A DNA stretch of 60,373 nucleotides from Aldersonia kunmingensis (GCF_001646865.1 NZ_LRRB01000008.1:1-60373), one strand, 5' to 3'. Positions 28,858-37,868 are shown, numbered from the stretch's first letter. The notes: generated by a model not told the origin, from the letters alone. Numbers and translations are program-made.

Positions 28858-30057
28858 GTGGACGCTAGCCAGAGCCTGCCCAGCACATCCGAGGACGCGC
28901 GGTTCGCCGCCGAGGTCCGGGAGTGGCTGGCCGATAACCTCACCGGCGAATTCGCCGACCTGCGCGGTCGCGGCGGACCGGGTCGCGAACACGAGGCGTT
29001 CGAAGAGCGCCTCGCGTGGGACCGGCATATGGCCGCGGCCGGTTGGAACTGCATCGGGTGGCCGACGGAGTTCGGCGGACGCGGTGCGACGATCAACCAG
29101 CAGGTGATCTTCCACGAGGAGTACGCCAAGGCCGACGCCCCCGCGCGCGTCTCGCACTTCGGTGAGAACCTCCTCGGCCCGACGCTCATTGCGTTCGGCA
29201 CGCCGAAGCAGCAGGAGCGCTTCCTGCCCAAGATCGTCGACGTCAGCGAACTGTGGTGCCAGGGCTACTCGGAGCCGGGCGCCGGTTCCGACCTCGCCGC
29301 GGTGAGCACCAGCGCGCACCTCGACGGCGATCAGTGGTCGGTGAACGGCCAGAAGGTCTGGACCTCGCTCGCGCACACCGCGGACTGGTGCTTCGTCGTG
29401 GCCCGCACCGAGCCCGGCTCGAAGCGGCACAAGGGCCTGTCCTACCTGCTGGTGCCGATGCATCAGCCCGGCGTCGAGATCCGGCCGATCGTGCAGCTGA
29501 CCGCCACCTCCGAATTCAACGAGGTGTTCTTCGACGACGCCCGCACCGACGCCGACCTCGTCGTCGGTGAGCCCGGAGACGGCTGGCGCGTCGCGATGGG
29601 CACGCTGACTTTCGAGCGCGGTGTCTCCACCCTCGGACAGCAGATCGGCTTCGCCCGCGAGCTGTCCGGGATCATCGAGCTGGCCGAGCGCAACGGCGCC
29701 GCGACCGACCCGATCATTCGGGAGAAGCTGACCCGCGCCGAGATCGGCCTGCGCGTGATGCGCTCGCACGCCATGCGCACGCTCGCGAACGTCGATGCGA
29801 CCACCAACGGCGGCGAGGCCTCGGTGGCCAAGCTGCTGTGGGCCAACTGGCACCGCGGTCTCGGCGAACTCGCCATGGAAGTCACCGGTGCGCAGTCGAT
29901 CGTCGCCGCGGGAGATCCGGACGATGGCGGCCTGACCGATTTGCAGCGGCTCTACCTGTTCACTCGTTCCGACACCATCTACGGCGGCTCGAACGAAGTG
30001 CAGCGCAACATCATTGCCGAGCGAGTGCTCGGCCTTCCCCGAGAGGCACGCGCGTGA
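28858..30057 (+). CDS. fadE30: acyl-CoA dehydrogenase of HIP degradation, FadE30
   Basis: 399 residues, complete acyl-CoA dehydrogenase: GYSEPGAGSDLAAV in the FAD-contact strand and TIYGGSNEVQRNIIAERVLGLPREA at the C-terminus. GTG start at 28858 is set by the -10-like TATCCT six bases upstream. Head of fadE30-ipdF-kstR2-fadA6, divergent from fadD3. FadE30 acts on the HIP-CoA side chain at the start of ring C/D breakdown. Confidence 0.93.
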   Translation: MDASQSLPSTSEDARFAAEVREWLADNLTGEFADLRGRGGPGREHEAFEERLAWDRHMAAAGWNCIGWPTEFGGRGATINQQVIFHEEYAKADAPARVSHFGENLLGPTLIAFGTPKQQERFLPKIVDVSELWCQGYSEPGAGSDLAAVSTSAHLDGDQWSVNGQKVWTSLAHTADWCFVVARTEPGSKRHKGLSYLLVPMHQPGVEIRPIVQLTATSEFNEVFFDDARTDADLVVGEPGDGWRVAMGTLTFERGVSTLGQQIGFARELSGIIELAERNGAATDPIIREKLTRAEIGLRVMRSHAMRTLANVDATTNGGEASVAKLLWANWHRGLGELAMEVTGAQSIVAAGDPDDGGLTDLQRLYLFTRSDTIYGGSNEVQRNIIAERVLGLPREARA

Positions 30058-30872
30058 CCGAGCAGACCGAACCCAAGCCCCGCCCGCTGGCCACCGCGCC
30101 CGAGGAGACCGGGGGCCACAACCTGCTCGCCGGGCGTGTCGCGGTTGTGACTGCGGCCGCCGGTACCGGCATCGGCTCGGCGACCGCTCGCCGGATGCTG
30201 TCCGAGGGTGCCGATGTGGTGGTGTCCGACTGGCACGAGCGCCGGCTGAAGGAGACCGCCGACGCGCTGTCGGCGCAGTTCCCGGACCGTCGCGTTGCCG
30301 CCGTCGTGTGTGACGTGAGCAGCACCGAGGCAGTCGACGAACTGATCACGGGTGCAGTTGCCGCACTCGGACGGATCGACATCGTGGTCAACAACGCCGG
30401 CCTTGGCGGTGAGACCCCTGTCGTCGACATGACCGACGAGCAGTGGGACAAGGTCATCGACATCACGCTCAACGGCACGTTCCGCTGCACCCGCGCGGCG
30501 CTGCGGTACTTCCGCGATGTCGAGCACGGCGGCGTCATCGTGAACAACGCGAGCGTGCTGGGTTGGCGCGCACAGCACAGCCAGGCGCACTACGCGGCGG
30601 CGAAGGCCGGCGTCATGGCGCTCACGCGCTGCAGCGCGATCGAGGCCGCCGAGTACGGCGTGCGGATCAACGCGGTCGCGCCGAGCATCGCGGCGCACGC
30701 ATTCCTCGCGAAGGTGACTTCGCCCGAACTGCTCGATCACCTGTCCAACCAGGAGGCCTACGGCCGCGCGGCCGAGCCGTGGGAGGTTGCGGCAACGATC
30801 GCGATGCTGGCCAGCGACTACACGACCTATCTCACCGGTGAGGTCGTTTCGGTGAGCAGCCAGCGCGCTTAG
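30054..30872 (+). CDS. ipdF: SDR of HIP-CoA degradation, IpdF-like
   Basis: 272 residues. TAAAGTGIGSA is the cofactor loop, NNAG is present, and the catalytic set is NASVLGWRAQHSQAHYAAAK. The GTG start overlaps the fadE30 stop (GTGA). The Rv3559c orthologue (IpdF) interconverts hydroxyl and ketone at C5 of HIP-CoA esters; assignment rests on its place between fadE30 and kstR2. It has an N-terminal extension of about 25 residues before the Rossmann strand. Confidence 0.88.
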   Translation: MTEQTEPKPRPLATAPEETGGHNLLAGRVAVVTAAAGTGIGSATARRMLSEGADVVVSDWHERRLKETADALSAQFPDRRVAAVVCDVSSTEAVDELITGAVAALGRIDIVVNNAGLGGETPVVDMTDEQWDKVIDITLNGTFRCTRAALRYFRDVEHGGVIVNNASVLGWRAQHSQAHYAAAKAGVMALTRCSAIEAAEYGVRINAVAPSIAAHAFLAKVTSPELLDHLSNQEAYGRAAEPWEVAATIAMLASDYTTYLTGEVVSVSSQRA

Positions 30873-30889
30873 TCCGAGCAACGATCCCT

Positions 30890-30912
30890 AGCAAGCGCTT
30901 GGTTGATAGGAT
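30890..30912 (+). promoter_or_regulatory. KstR2 operator and leaderless kstR2 promoter
   Basis: AGCAAGCGCTTGGT (30890-30903) is a full match to AnCAAGnnCTTGnT. TAGGAT (30907-30912) lies six bases before the kstR2 GTG. The regulator therefore probably represses itself and fadA6 from a second promoter inside the fadE30 operon. Confidence 0.9.
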
Positions 30913-30918
30913 GGCAGG

Positions 30919-31578
30919 GTGACACCAGAGTCGAGGGTACGCGCGGAGGAAGGCGCCAACGGTAAGTCCGGGCGGCGCCAGGAGCTGCTCGAGCTCGCCG
31001 CGTCGCTGTTCGCCGACCGCGGCGTACAGGCGACCACGGTCCGCGATATCGCGGATGCCGCGGGCATCCTTTCCGGCAGCCTCTATCACCATTTCGACTC
31101 CAAGGAGTCGATGGTCGACGAGATCCTCCGGGGATTCCTCGACGAGTTGTTCGGCCGCTATCACGAGATCATCGCCGCGGGGCTCGATGCACGCGCGACG
31201 CTCGAAGCGCTGATCGTCGCGTCCTACCAGTCGATCGACGATTCGCATGCCGCGGTCGCGATCTACCAGGACGAGGCCAAGCGCCTGCGCGGCCAGGACC
31301 GGTTCGCCTACATCGCCGAGCGCAACAACGAGTTCCGCGAACTCTGGTACGAGGTGTTGCGAACCGGCGTCGCGGACGGCAGTTTCCGCGCCGACACCGA
31401 TGTGGACCTGGTCTACCGATTCTTGCGCGACACCGTCTGGGTGGCCGTGCGCTGGTACCGGCCCGGTGGCGGTCTCACCGCGGAAACCGTTGCCAAGCAA
31501 TATCTTTCGATCGTCCTGGACGGTCTTTCCAACCCCGACCGGCGGACGCCCAACGCGTCGAGCCAGAACAAGAAATAG
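30919..31578 (+). CDS. kstR2: TetR-family repressor of the HIP regulon
   Basis: 219 residues. The HTH is TTVRDIADAAGILSGSLYHHFDSKE, nearly identical in pattern to mycobacterial KstR2, and the C-terminal domain keeps VDLVYRFLRDTVWVAVRWYRPGG. KstR2 is released from DNA by HIP-CoA, the FadD3 product, so HIP induces its own breakdown. Three matching operators are in this window (28828, 30890, 37051). GTG start, probably leaderless. Confidence 0.95.
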   Translation: MTPESRVRAEEGANGKSGRRQELLELAASLFADRGVQATTVRDIADAAGILSGSLYHHFDSKESMVDEILRGFLDELFGRYHEIIAAGLDARATLEALIVASYQSIDDSHAAVAIYQDEAKRLRGQDRFAYIAERNNEFRELWYEVLRTGVADGSFRADTDVDLVYRFLRDTVWVAVRWYRPGGGLTAETVAKQYLSIVLDGLSNPDRRTPNASSQNKK

Positions 31579-31590
31579 GAGCCCAAGGCC

Positions 31591-32742
31591 ATGGCTGAGG
31601 CATACATCATCGACTCGGTCCGCACCGCCATCGGCAAGCGCGGCGGCGGCTTGGCCGAGGTCCACCCGGCGGATCTTGGTGCCACCGTGATCAAGGCGGT
31701 GCTCGAGCGCAACGACATCGACCCGCCGCTGATCGATGACGTCATCTTTGGCTGCGTCGACGCGATCGGCCCCCAGGCCGGCAACATCGCCCGCACCGCG
31801 TGGCTCGCCGCGGGCTACCCGGAAGAGGTTCCGGGCGTCACCGTCGACCGCCAGTGTGGCTCGAGCCAGCAGGCCATCCACTTCGGCGCGCAGGCGATCA
31901 TGGCCGGCACCGCCGACTTCATCGTCGCCGGTGGCGTGCAGAACATGAGCATGATCCCGATCGCGTCCGCGATGGTCGTCGGCCAGCAGTTCGGCTTCGA
32001 CTCGCCGTTCCTCGGCTCGAAGGGCTGGCAGCACCGCTACGGCGACGCCGAGGTCTCGCAGTTCAACGGCGCCGAGATGATCGCGGCCAAGTGGAACATC
32101 TCGCGCGAGGACATGGAGCGCTGGGCGCTGCAGAGCCACGAGCGTGCGCGTGCCGCGATCCTCGACGGCAAGTTCGACAACGAGATCGTGCCGGTCGGCG
32201 ACTTCTCGGTCGATCAGGGACCGCGCGAGACCAGCCTCGAGAAGATGGCCTCCCTCGCCCCGCTGGTCGAAGGCGGCCGGCTGACCGCCGCTGTCGCCAG
32301 CCAGATCTCGGACGGCGCGAGCGCGACCCTGCTCGCCTCGGAGAAGGCAGTCAAGGAGCACGGCCTCAAGCCGCGCGCCCGCTTCAAGTACCTCGGCGCC
32401 CGCGCCGCGGACCCGATCTTCATGCTCACCGGCCCGATCCCGGCCACCGAGCATGCGCTGGCCAAGGCCGGCCTGACCATCAATGACATCGACGTGGTCG
32501 AGATCAACGAGGCCTTCGCGCCCGTCGTGCTGGCCTGGCTCGCCGAGACCGGGGCCGACCCGGCCAAGGTCAACGTCAACGGTGGCGCAATCGCACTCGG
32601 CCACCCGCTCGGTGCCACCGGCGCGAAGCTGTTCGCCTCGCTGCTCAACGAGCTCGAGCGCGTGAACGGCCGCTACGGCCTGCTCACCATCTGCGAGGGT
32701 GGCGGCACGGCCAACGCGACCATCATCGAGCGCCTCGGCTAG
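31591..32742 (+). CDS. fadA6: thiolase of HIP degradation
   Basis: 383 residues, complete thiolase. Nucleophile Cys89 is in VDRQCGSSQQ, the catalytic His in GHPLGATG, and the second Cys in TICEGGGTAN. It begins 12 bases after kstR2. FadA6 cleaves the methyl-oxo-octanedioyl-CoA-type intermediates left after ring C opening. A strong hairpin terminator follows the stop. Confidence 0.94.
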   Translation: MAEAYIIDSVRTAIGKRGGGLAEVHPADLGATVIKAVLERNDIDPPLIDDVIFGCVDAIGPQAGNIARTAWLAAGYPEEVPGVTVDRQCGSSQQAIHFGAQAIMAGTADFIVAGGVQNMSMIPIASAMVVGQQFGFDSPFLGSKGWQHRYGDAEVSQFNGAEMIAAKWNISREDMERWALQSHERARAAILDGKFDNEIVPVGDFSVDQGPRETSLEKMASLAPLVEGGRLTAAVASQISDGASATLLASEKAVKEHGLKPRARFKYLGARAADPIFMLTGPIPATEHALAKAGLTINDIDVVEINEAFAPVVLAWLAETGADPAKVNVNGGAIALGHPLGATGAKLFASLLNELERVNGRYGLLTICEGGGTANATIIERLG

Positions 32743-32762
32743 ACCCAAGCCTCCTCAGGGTT

Positions 32763-32794
32763 GTGCGGCGCGGTCCTTCGGGACCGCGCCGCAC
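32763..32794 (+). terminator. intrinsic terminator after fadA6
   Basis: GTGCGGCGCGGTCC and its complement, perfect 14-base arms around the very stable TTCG tetraloop, followed by GTCTTTGTG. Confidence 0.9.
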
Positions 32795-32825
32795 GTCTTT
32801 GTGCACCGGTTTTGACGTTCTTCGC

Positions 32826-32891
32826 GGGTGCCAAACTTCTTTGTGGGGCCGAAACTTCGCACCCGGGAACACAAATCGCACTCGTTTCGCC
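32826..32891 (+). repeat. 66-bp intergenic repeat, copy A
   Basis: Aligns without gaps to copies B (33418-33483) and C (45890-45955). The core GGGCCGAAACTT at positions 21-32 of the unit is invariant. The left part can fold: GGGTGC near the start pairs with GCACCC at positions 34-39. It lies between the fadA6 terminator and the small membrane protein gene. Confidence 0.75.
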
Positions 32892-32909
32892 GCGCTTGGA
32901 TGTGCCAAC

Positions 32910-33341
32910 CTATCGACTGCAGCAGGACCGCACTGAGATGTCATGCGGATCGCCGACCATCGGATCGATGACAACGTCGACGCTTCGGCCATTGGTCACC
33001 GACCGGGCCAGATCCACGTCGAGCGGGAGTATCGGCGCAGACAGCACGACAAGGCCGATCGCGGCGGCTACCCATCGGGCACCGTGCCCGAAGCTCAGGA
33101 CGAAGTTCGCGCACGCTATGAAAACAGTGAAAATGCCTGCAGCAAACGCGATGCCACTCGCGATGTAGGCAATGGAAGGCGGGGACGCAAACCTGTACCA
33201 CGCGCGATGGCCGACATCGACGCGCTGATCGAAGAACCACTGCGAGATCAACGCGAACATCACCGAGACTGCTACAAGCAGAATGACCACCAACTGTCGG
33301 CGGCCGATCGTATAGGGCGGGATCCACCAGTACCGACGCAT
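32910..33341 (-). CDS. small membrane protein, unrecognised
   Basis: 143 residues. Three hydrophobic stretches are evident: LVVILLVAVSVMFALISQWFF, IAYIASGIAFAAGIFTVFIAC and VAAAIGLVVLSAPILPL, so it is probably an integral membrane protein with three helices and a short basic N-terminus (MRRYWWIPPYTIGRRQ). The ATG at 33341 gives this topology. No family is recognised. It lies alone between fadA6 and ipdC, bracketed by direct copies of the 66-bp repeat, and is not part of the HIP cluster elsewhere to my knowledge. Confidence 0.6.
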   Translation of the reverse strand: MRRYWWIPPYTIGRRQLVVILLVAVSVMFALISQWFFDQRVDVGHRAWYRFASPPSIAYIASGIAFAAGIFTVFIACANFVLSFGHGARWVAAAIGLVVLSAPILPLDVDLARSVTNGRSVDVVIDPMVGDPHDISVRSCCSR

Positions 33342-33417
33342 GTGCACGCACCGGAAGCTATCAATCCGAAAGGCGCGCGGAAAGACCCGAGTTAGTACTC
33401 GTGTGGGAACGCTTCGC

Positions 33418-33483
33418 GGGTGCAAATTGTGTTCCCGGGGCCGAAACTTCGCACCTGTCTACAAGTTTTGCCCCCGTTTGCGC
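33418..33483 (+). repeat. 66-bp intergenic repeat, copy B
   Basis: Same orientation as copy A; TTCGCGGGTGC at the left edge (33413-33423) is shared with copy A beyond the unit. More diverged in its right half. Lies between the small membrane protein gene start and the ipdC stop. Confidence 0.7.
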
Positions 33484-33497
33484 CTACAAAACCGAAC

Positions 33498-34559
33498 TCA
33501 GCCCGGGAGCTTGCTCATCTCCTCGATCCGCGCGACGGCGTCGGCGACGATCGAATCGATCAGCTCCTTGCAGGTCGGCAGGTCTTCGAGCAGGCCGACC
33601 ACCTGACCGGAGGCGAGCACACCGGCCTGGGTGTTGCCCTCAACCAGTCCGGCGCGCAGCAGCATCGGCGTGTTCGCGGCCATGATGACCTGTGACCAGG
33701 TGAGGTCCTTGGTCTTCTTCATGGCCAGACCGTCACGGACGATGTTCGACCACTTCATGCCGGTCATCTTCTTGAACTTCAGCGCGTTGCCGACAGCGGC
33801 GGTGAGCCCGCGCACCTGGCCCGAATGCTCTAGGCGGTCAACCAGTTCGGTGTTGAGCACGCGGTGCGGCATGCCGTCCACCTTCACCGAGACGGTGGTG
33901 TCCTGCAGGCCGCGGGCCAGGTACTCCTGCTTGACCGAGTCCGGCACGGTGCTCTCCTGGGTGAGCAGGAAGCGGGTGCCCATCGCGACGCCGGCGGCAC
34001 CGTAGGCCAGCGCGGCAGCGAGGCCACGGCCGTCGTAGAAACCGCCCGCCGCGACAACCGGGATGTCGACCGCGTCGAGCACGGACGGCAGCAGCAGGGT
34101 GGTCGCGACCGGACCGGTGTGGCCACCGCCCTCGCCGCCCTGCACGATCACCGCGTCGGCGCCCCAGCTCGCCACCTTCTTGGCGTGCTTGGCCGCACCG
34201 ATGGACGGGATGACAACGACCCCGGCCTCTTTCAGGACCGCGATGAGTTCCTGCTTCGGCGCGAGCGCAAAGGACGCAACTTTCACACCCTCGCGGATGA
34301 GCAGGTCGACGCGCTGCCTGGCATCGGTCGCGTCGGCGCGGATATTCACGCCGAACGGCTTGGAGGTCAACGACTTCGTCTTGGCGACGGCCGCCTCGAG
34401 CTCCTCGTAGGTCATCGTCGCCGAGGCGAGGATGCCCAGACCGCCGGCTTCCGCGGTACCCGCGACGAGGCGCGGACCGGCGACCCAGCCCATGCCGGTC
34501 TGCACGACCGGGTGCTCGATGCCGATCAGATCGGTGAGCGGAGTACGCAAGCCGGTCAC
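33498..34559 (-). CDS. ipdC: flavin-dependent HIP-CoA enzyme, IpdC (nitronate monooxygenase-like fold)
   Basis: 353 residues, TIM-barrel FMN protein of the nitronate monooxygenase/2-nitropropane dioxygenase family: HPVVQTGMGWVAGPRL at the start, QGGEGGGHTG and VVAAGGFYDGRGLAAALAYGAAGVAMGTRFL as the phosphate-binding loop. GTG start overlaps the ipdB stop. In the HIP pathway IpdC acts on a bicyclic CoA ester before ring C opening; it is not a nitroalkane enzyme here. Last gene of the echA20-ipdA-ipdB-ipdC operon, as in Rv3550-Rv3553. Confidence 0.92.
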   Translation of the reverse strand: MTGLRTPLTDLIGIEHPVVQTGMGWVAGPRLVAGTAEAGGLGILASATMTYEELEAAVAKTKSLTSKPFGVNIRADATDARQRVDLLIREGVKVASFALAPKQELIAVLKEAGVVVIPSIGAAKHAKKVASWGADAVIVQGGEGGGHTGPVATTLLLPSVLDAVDIPVVAAGGFYDGRGLAAALAYGAAGVAMGTRFLLTQESTVPDSVKQEYLARGLQDTTVSVKVDGMPHRVLNTELVDRLEHSGQVRGLTAAVGNALKFKKMTGMKWSNIVRDGLAMKKTKDLTWSQVIMAANTPMLLRAGLVEGNTQAGVLASGQVVGLLEDLPTCKELIDSIVADAVARIEEMSKLPG

Positions 34560-35311
34560 GACTTCACCTCGCGGTTGCGCATGCCCTTGGGATCGATGAC
34601 GTCGCGGATGAGACGCAGCTCTTCCTCGGACGGCGCGCGGGTCTCGGGCGCATCGGCCAGGCCGACGATCTCGAACGCGGTGTTCTCGGCAACCTGGTCG
34701 GCCGTCACACCGGGATGCAGGCTCAGCGCCCGCATGGTGTGGTCGGGGCCGCCGAAATCGAATACGCCGAGATCCGACACGACGCGGTACACATTCATGT
34801 ACTTGTACGCGGGGTTGTCGGAATCGATCTTGTCCCAACCGATTCCGCACACGATGTCGACCTGATCGCAGAACACGCGGCTGGTGTGCTTGGGCACCCA
34901 GTAGCTGGTCGGGTGGTTGATCGTGTTGCCGGGCGCGCCGCGCACGCCGAACATCTGCCGCTTCGGCTGCTGATGCGGGCCGAAGGCGGAGAGGTTCTGG
35001 TTGCCGAAGCGGTCGATCTGGTTGGCGCCCATGACGACATGGCGACGCCCGGAGGCCAGGGTGTCGAACACCTTGCGGAACGGCATCCAACCCTCGATCG
35101 GCGCCTTCGCACCAAGTGCGGGAGTCTCCGCGAAGATCAGCGCCTCGCCATCGGTGATCAGCAGGTCGGGCTCGGTGGTGAGCTTGGCCAGACGCGCACC
35201 GATGGTCGGCATCGGCGCCATCGGGCTGGCCATGATTTCGCCTGCGCCGGCGAAGATGTCGGCGCACGAGATCGCGCAAAAATCGGCGCGCGTCACGTCG
35301 GTCGTGGTCAT
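34556..35311 (-). CDS. ipdB: COCHEA-CoA hydrolase beta subunit
   Basis: 251 residues, class I CoA-transferase fold. IpdAB hydrolyses ring C of COCHEA-CoA by retro-Claisen chemistry. The region VVMGANQIDRFGNQNLS and NTINHPTSYWVPKH are typical of IpdB. ATG at 35311 overlaps the ipdA stop; the start upstream in frame lies within ipdA. Confidence 0.93.
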   Translation of the reverse strand: MTTTDVTRADFCAISCADIFAGAGEIMASPMAPMPTIGARLAKLTTEPDLLITDGEALIFAETPALGAKAPIEGWMPFRKVFDTLASGRRHVVMGANQIDRFGNQNLSAFGPHQQPKRQMFGVRGAPGNTINHPTSYWVPKHTSRVFCDQVDIVCGIGWDKIDSDNPAYKYMNVYRVVSDLGVFDFGGPDHTMRALSLHPGVTADQVAENTAFEIVGLADAPETRAPSEEELRLIRDVIDPKGMRNREVKS

Positions 35312-36222
35312 GCCTGCTCCTCGGTGTTCTTCTGACGCTCCGCAAGCTCCGCGTCGTGGAAACGCTTGACGGCGGCTTGGTAGTCGGCCTCGGAGCCGGA
35401 GAGGTAGGTATCGACGAACTTCTGCCACGTCTCCGGGTCACCCGCGGCTTCGACGTAGTGCCGCTGGAACTTCTCGTCGCGGCCGTAGTCCTCGCCGGCG
35501 AGGGTGAAGTGGGCGCCATTCGGGGCCTCGACAACGCCGTCGACCATCAGGCGGTTGAGCAGAAGCGACTGCAGCGGACCGGACTTCACCAGTTCCTCGG
35601 TCTCGACGATTCGCTCGACCGAGAGGTAACGACGCTCGGCAGCCGCGCAGAACAGGTCGTCCATGTACGGGTCGACGCCGTTGTAGGCGGCGTTGCCGTG
35701 CTTGTCACCGAGGTTGAGGTGCACGAAAGCGGCGTCGAGGTTGAGCGCCGGCATGGCGACCAGTTCCTCGTTGCGCCCCGACTCGTCCGGGTAGGGGGAG
35801 ACGACGGTCTTGAGCTCGTCGCCCCAGAACGTGCGGACGTCCGAGCCGAGTCCGGCGCGAATCGGCGTGAACGGCAAGCGAACTGCCGCGGCCTCGAGGC
35901 CCGCCTTGAGCATGCCCTCGTCCATTTCGCGCGACTCGAGCTCACCCTTGGTACGGGCCGACGCGAACCACGGGTCGTAGAACGGCGCCGAGTCCAGCGA
36001 GACGAAGCCGTAGTAGAGCTTGCGGATCTTGCCGGCCGAGCACAGCAGGCCCACGTCGGGTCCGCCGTAGCTGACCACGGTCAGATCGGTGATATCCGAG
36101 CGCAGCAGGGCGCGCACGAAGGCCATCGGCTTGCGCCGCGACCCCCAGCCGCCGATGCCGATCGTCATCCCGCTACGCAGCTCGCCGATTGCATCGTCGA
36201 GCGACATCTGCTTGTCGCGCAT
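35308..36222 (-). CDS. ipdA: COCHEA-CoA hydrolase alpha subunit
   Basis: 304 residues, CoA-transferase-like alpha chain: SGMTIGIGGWGSRRKPMAFVRALL near the N-terminus forms the CoA-binding loop. The ATG at 36222 gives MRDKQMSLDD, like other IpdA, and has GGGAG seven bases upstream; a GTG six bases earlier is too close. With IpdB it forms the ring-C hydrolase; the pair is essential for cholesterol use in known organisms. Confidence 0.93.
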   Translation of the reverse strand: MRDKQMSLDDAIGELRSGMTIGIGGWGSRRKPMAFVRALLRSDITDLTVVSYGGPDVGLLCSAGKIRKLYYGFVSLDSAPFYDPWFASARTKGELESREMDEGMLKAGLEAAAVRLPFTPIRAGLGSDVRTFWGDELKTVVSPYPDESGRNEELVAMPALNLDAAFVHLNLGDKHGNAAYNGVDPYMDDLFCAAAERRYLSVERIVETEELVKSGPLQSLLLNRLMVDGVVEAPNGAHFTLAGEDYGRDEKFQRHYVEAAGDPETWQKFVDTYLSGSEADYQAAVKRFHDAELAERQKNTEEQA

Positions 36223-36224
36223 GG

Positions 36225-36995
36225 TCACGCTCCCTTTCCTGCGCGCTGACGCGCGAGGTCATCCTCGAACCGCTCACGGATCTCGTCGGAGGCACCGGAG
36301 AGGTTCAGCTCGAAGGTGTAGCCCTGCTCGAGGCGGTAGCTGCGCCGCACGTCCTGCAGGTCGATGCCGTTGAGCGCGTCCTTGGCGGCGCGCAGCACGC
36401 GGCCATCCTTGGCAGCGACATCCTTGGCGACCGCGAGTGCCGTGGCGTCGAGTTCGTCGCGCGGGACGACCTTGAAGACCGAGCCGTGGTGGTGCAGTTC
36501 CTGCGCGGTGATCGTCGCCGCGGTGAAGAACAGCGCCCGCATCAGGTGCTGCGGAACCAGGCGAGCGAGGTGCGTTGCGGCACCGAGCGCGCCGCGGTCC
36601 ACCTCGGGCAGGCCGAAGGTGGCGTCATCGGAGGCGATGATGATGTCCGAGTTGCCGACGATGCCGATACCGCCGCCGAGGCAGAAGCCGTTAACGGCGG
36701 TGATGACCGGAACCGGGCACTCGTAGACGGCGGAGAAGACGTCCGCGCAGCCGGAGTTGTGATCGATCAGGTTCTGATGACCCGTGGTGCGCTGGATTTC
36801 CTTGATATCGACGCCGGCGCAGAAGCCGCGACCCTCGGCGCGGATCACCACCACCCGGTTGTTCTTGTCTCGCCCGGCGGCGCGAACCGCGTCGGCGAGA
36901 TCGAACCAGCCCTGCGCGGGAAAGGCGTTGACCGGCGGATAGTCGATCGTGACGACCGCGATCCCGTCGCCGTTGGAGGTGGACGTAATCCCCAT
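36225..36995 (-). CDS. echA20: ring-D hydrolase of HIP degradation (crotonase family)
   Basis: 256 residues, enoyl-CoA hydratase/crotonase fold: oxyanion-hole segments GRGFCAGVDIKEI and GFCLGGGIGIVGNSDIIIAS. EchA20 opens ring D of the HIP-CoA intermediate by hydrolysis rather than hydrating a double bond. ATG at 36995 has AGGA upstream. First gene of the ipd operon, divergent from the SDR at 37080 with a KstR2-type operator between. Confidence 0.93.
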   Translation of the reverse strand: MGITSTSNGDGIAVVTIDYPPVNAFPAQGWFDLADAVRAAGRDKNNRVVVIRAEGRGFCAGVDIKEIQRTTGHQNLIDHNSGCADVFSAVYECPVPVITAVNGFCLGGGIGIVGNSDIIIASDDATFGLPEVDRGALGAATHLARLVPQHLMRALFFTAATITAQELHHHGSVFKVVPRDELDATALAVAKDVAAKDGRVLRAAKDALNGIDLQDVRRSYRLEQGYTFELNLSGASDEIRERFEDDLARQRAGKGA

Positions 36996-37050
36996 CGTGA
37001 TTCCTAACGTTTGGGCGATGTGGCGGAGACGCTCCGCCCGCAGTCGCCAA

Positions 37051-37073
37051 ACCAAGCGATTGCTTGGTACGTT
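37051..37073. promoter_or_regulatory. KstR2-type operator and leaderless SDR promoter
   Basis: Palindrome ACCAAGCGATTGCTTGGT (37051-37068); read on the minus strand its first part gives AGCAATCGCTTGGT, one mismatch from the KstR2 consensus. TACGTT (37068-37073) lies six bases before the GTG of the plus-strand SDR. It would control both this gene and echA20. Confidence 0.85.
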
Positions 37074-37079
37074 AGCACG

Positions 37080-37868
37080 GTGAGTATCGACCTGGATCTC
37101 GAAGGAACGGTTGTCCTGGTGACCGGCGGCACGCGCGGTGTCGGCGCGGGTATCAGCCGGGTCTTCCTGGAGGCCGGCGCGACCGTCGTGGCCTGTGCCC
37201 GACGCCCCGGCGACGAGCCCGTGACCGCTGCCGGCCGCACCGCGCACTACCTGCCGTGCGATGTGCGCGATGAAGAGGCCGTGCGCGGACTCGTTGACGA
37301 GATCGTCGCGAAGTTCGGCCGTCTCGACACCGTGGTGAACAACGCGGGTGGCACGCCGTTCCGGCTGGCCGCCGATGCGACACCGAGCTATCACGCCAAG
37401 ATCACCGAGCTGAACATGCTGGCGCCGCTGCTGGTTTCGCAGGAGGCGAACCGCGTCATGCAGCAGCAGGAGGCCGGTGGATCGATCGTGAATGTGTCGA
37501 GCGTGAGCGGTCGTCGCCCGTCGCCCGGTTCTGCCGCCTACGGCGCCGCCAAGGCAGGACTCGACAGTCTCGTTTCCTCGCTGGCCGTCGAGTGGGCGCC
37601 CAAGGTGCGGATCAACTCGATCGTCGTCGGCATGGTGGAAACCGAGCAGAGCCACCTGCACTACGGCGACGACGAGGGCATCGCGGCCGTAGGCGCGACG
37701 ATCCCGGTCGGCCGGCTGGCCCGCCCCGAGGAGATCGGCAACTGCGCGCTGTTCCTTGCCTCACCCCTGGCGTCCTATGTCACCGGCGCAGCGCTGGTGG
37801 CGCACGGCGGCGGCGAACGCCCGGCCTTCCTGAGCGCGGCCAACGTCGACCAGGGTGCATCGGTCTAG
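37080..37868 (+). CDS. SDR of the KstR2 regulon (Rv3549c-like)
   Basis: 262 residues. TGGTRGVGAGI is the cofactor loop, NNAGG follows, and the catalytic residues are in NVSSVSGRRPSPGSAAYGAAKAGL. The GTG is set by the -10-like TACGTT six bases upstream and the operator position. The gene is divergent from echA20 like Rv3549c from Rv3550. It probably acts on a hydroxyacyl-CoA in HIP breakdown; the precise step is unassigned. Confidence 0.88.
   Translation: MSIDLDLEGTVVLVTGGTRGVGAGISRVFLEAGATVVACARRPGDEPVTAAGRTAHYLPCDVRDEEAVRGLVDEIVAKFGRLDTVVNNAGGTPFRLAADATPSYHAKITELNMLAPLLVSQEANRVMQQQEAGGSIVNVSSVSGRRPSPGSAAYGAAKAGLDSLVSSLAVEWAPKVRINSIVVGMVETEQSHLHYGDDEGIAAVGATIPVGRLARPEEIGNCALFLASPLASYVTGAALVAHGGGERPAFLSAANVDQGASV

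Noticed and set aside
30832-32748. A 638-codon minus-strand open frame over kstR2 and fadA6
   Set aside because: Composition and lack of any domain, exact antisense overlap with two well-supported genes.
34560-35534. Upstream extension of the ipdC frame giving 678 codons
   Set aside because: The extension is a second frame of ipdB, which is a clear CoA-transferase-like protein; the GTGA overlap fixes the ipdC start.
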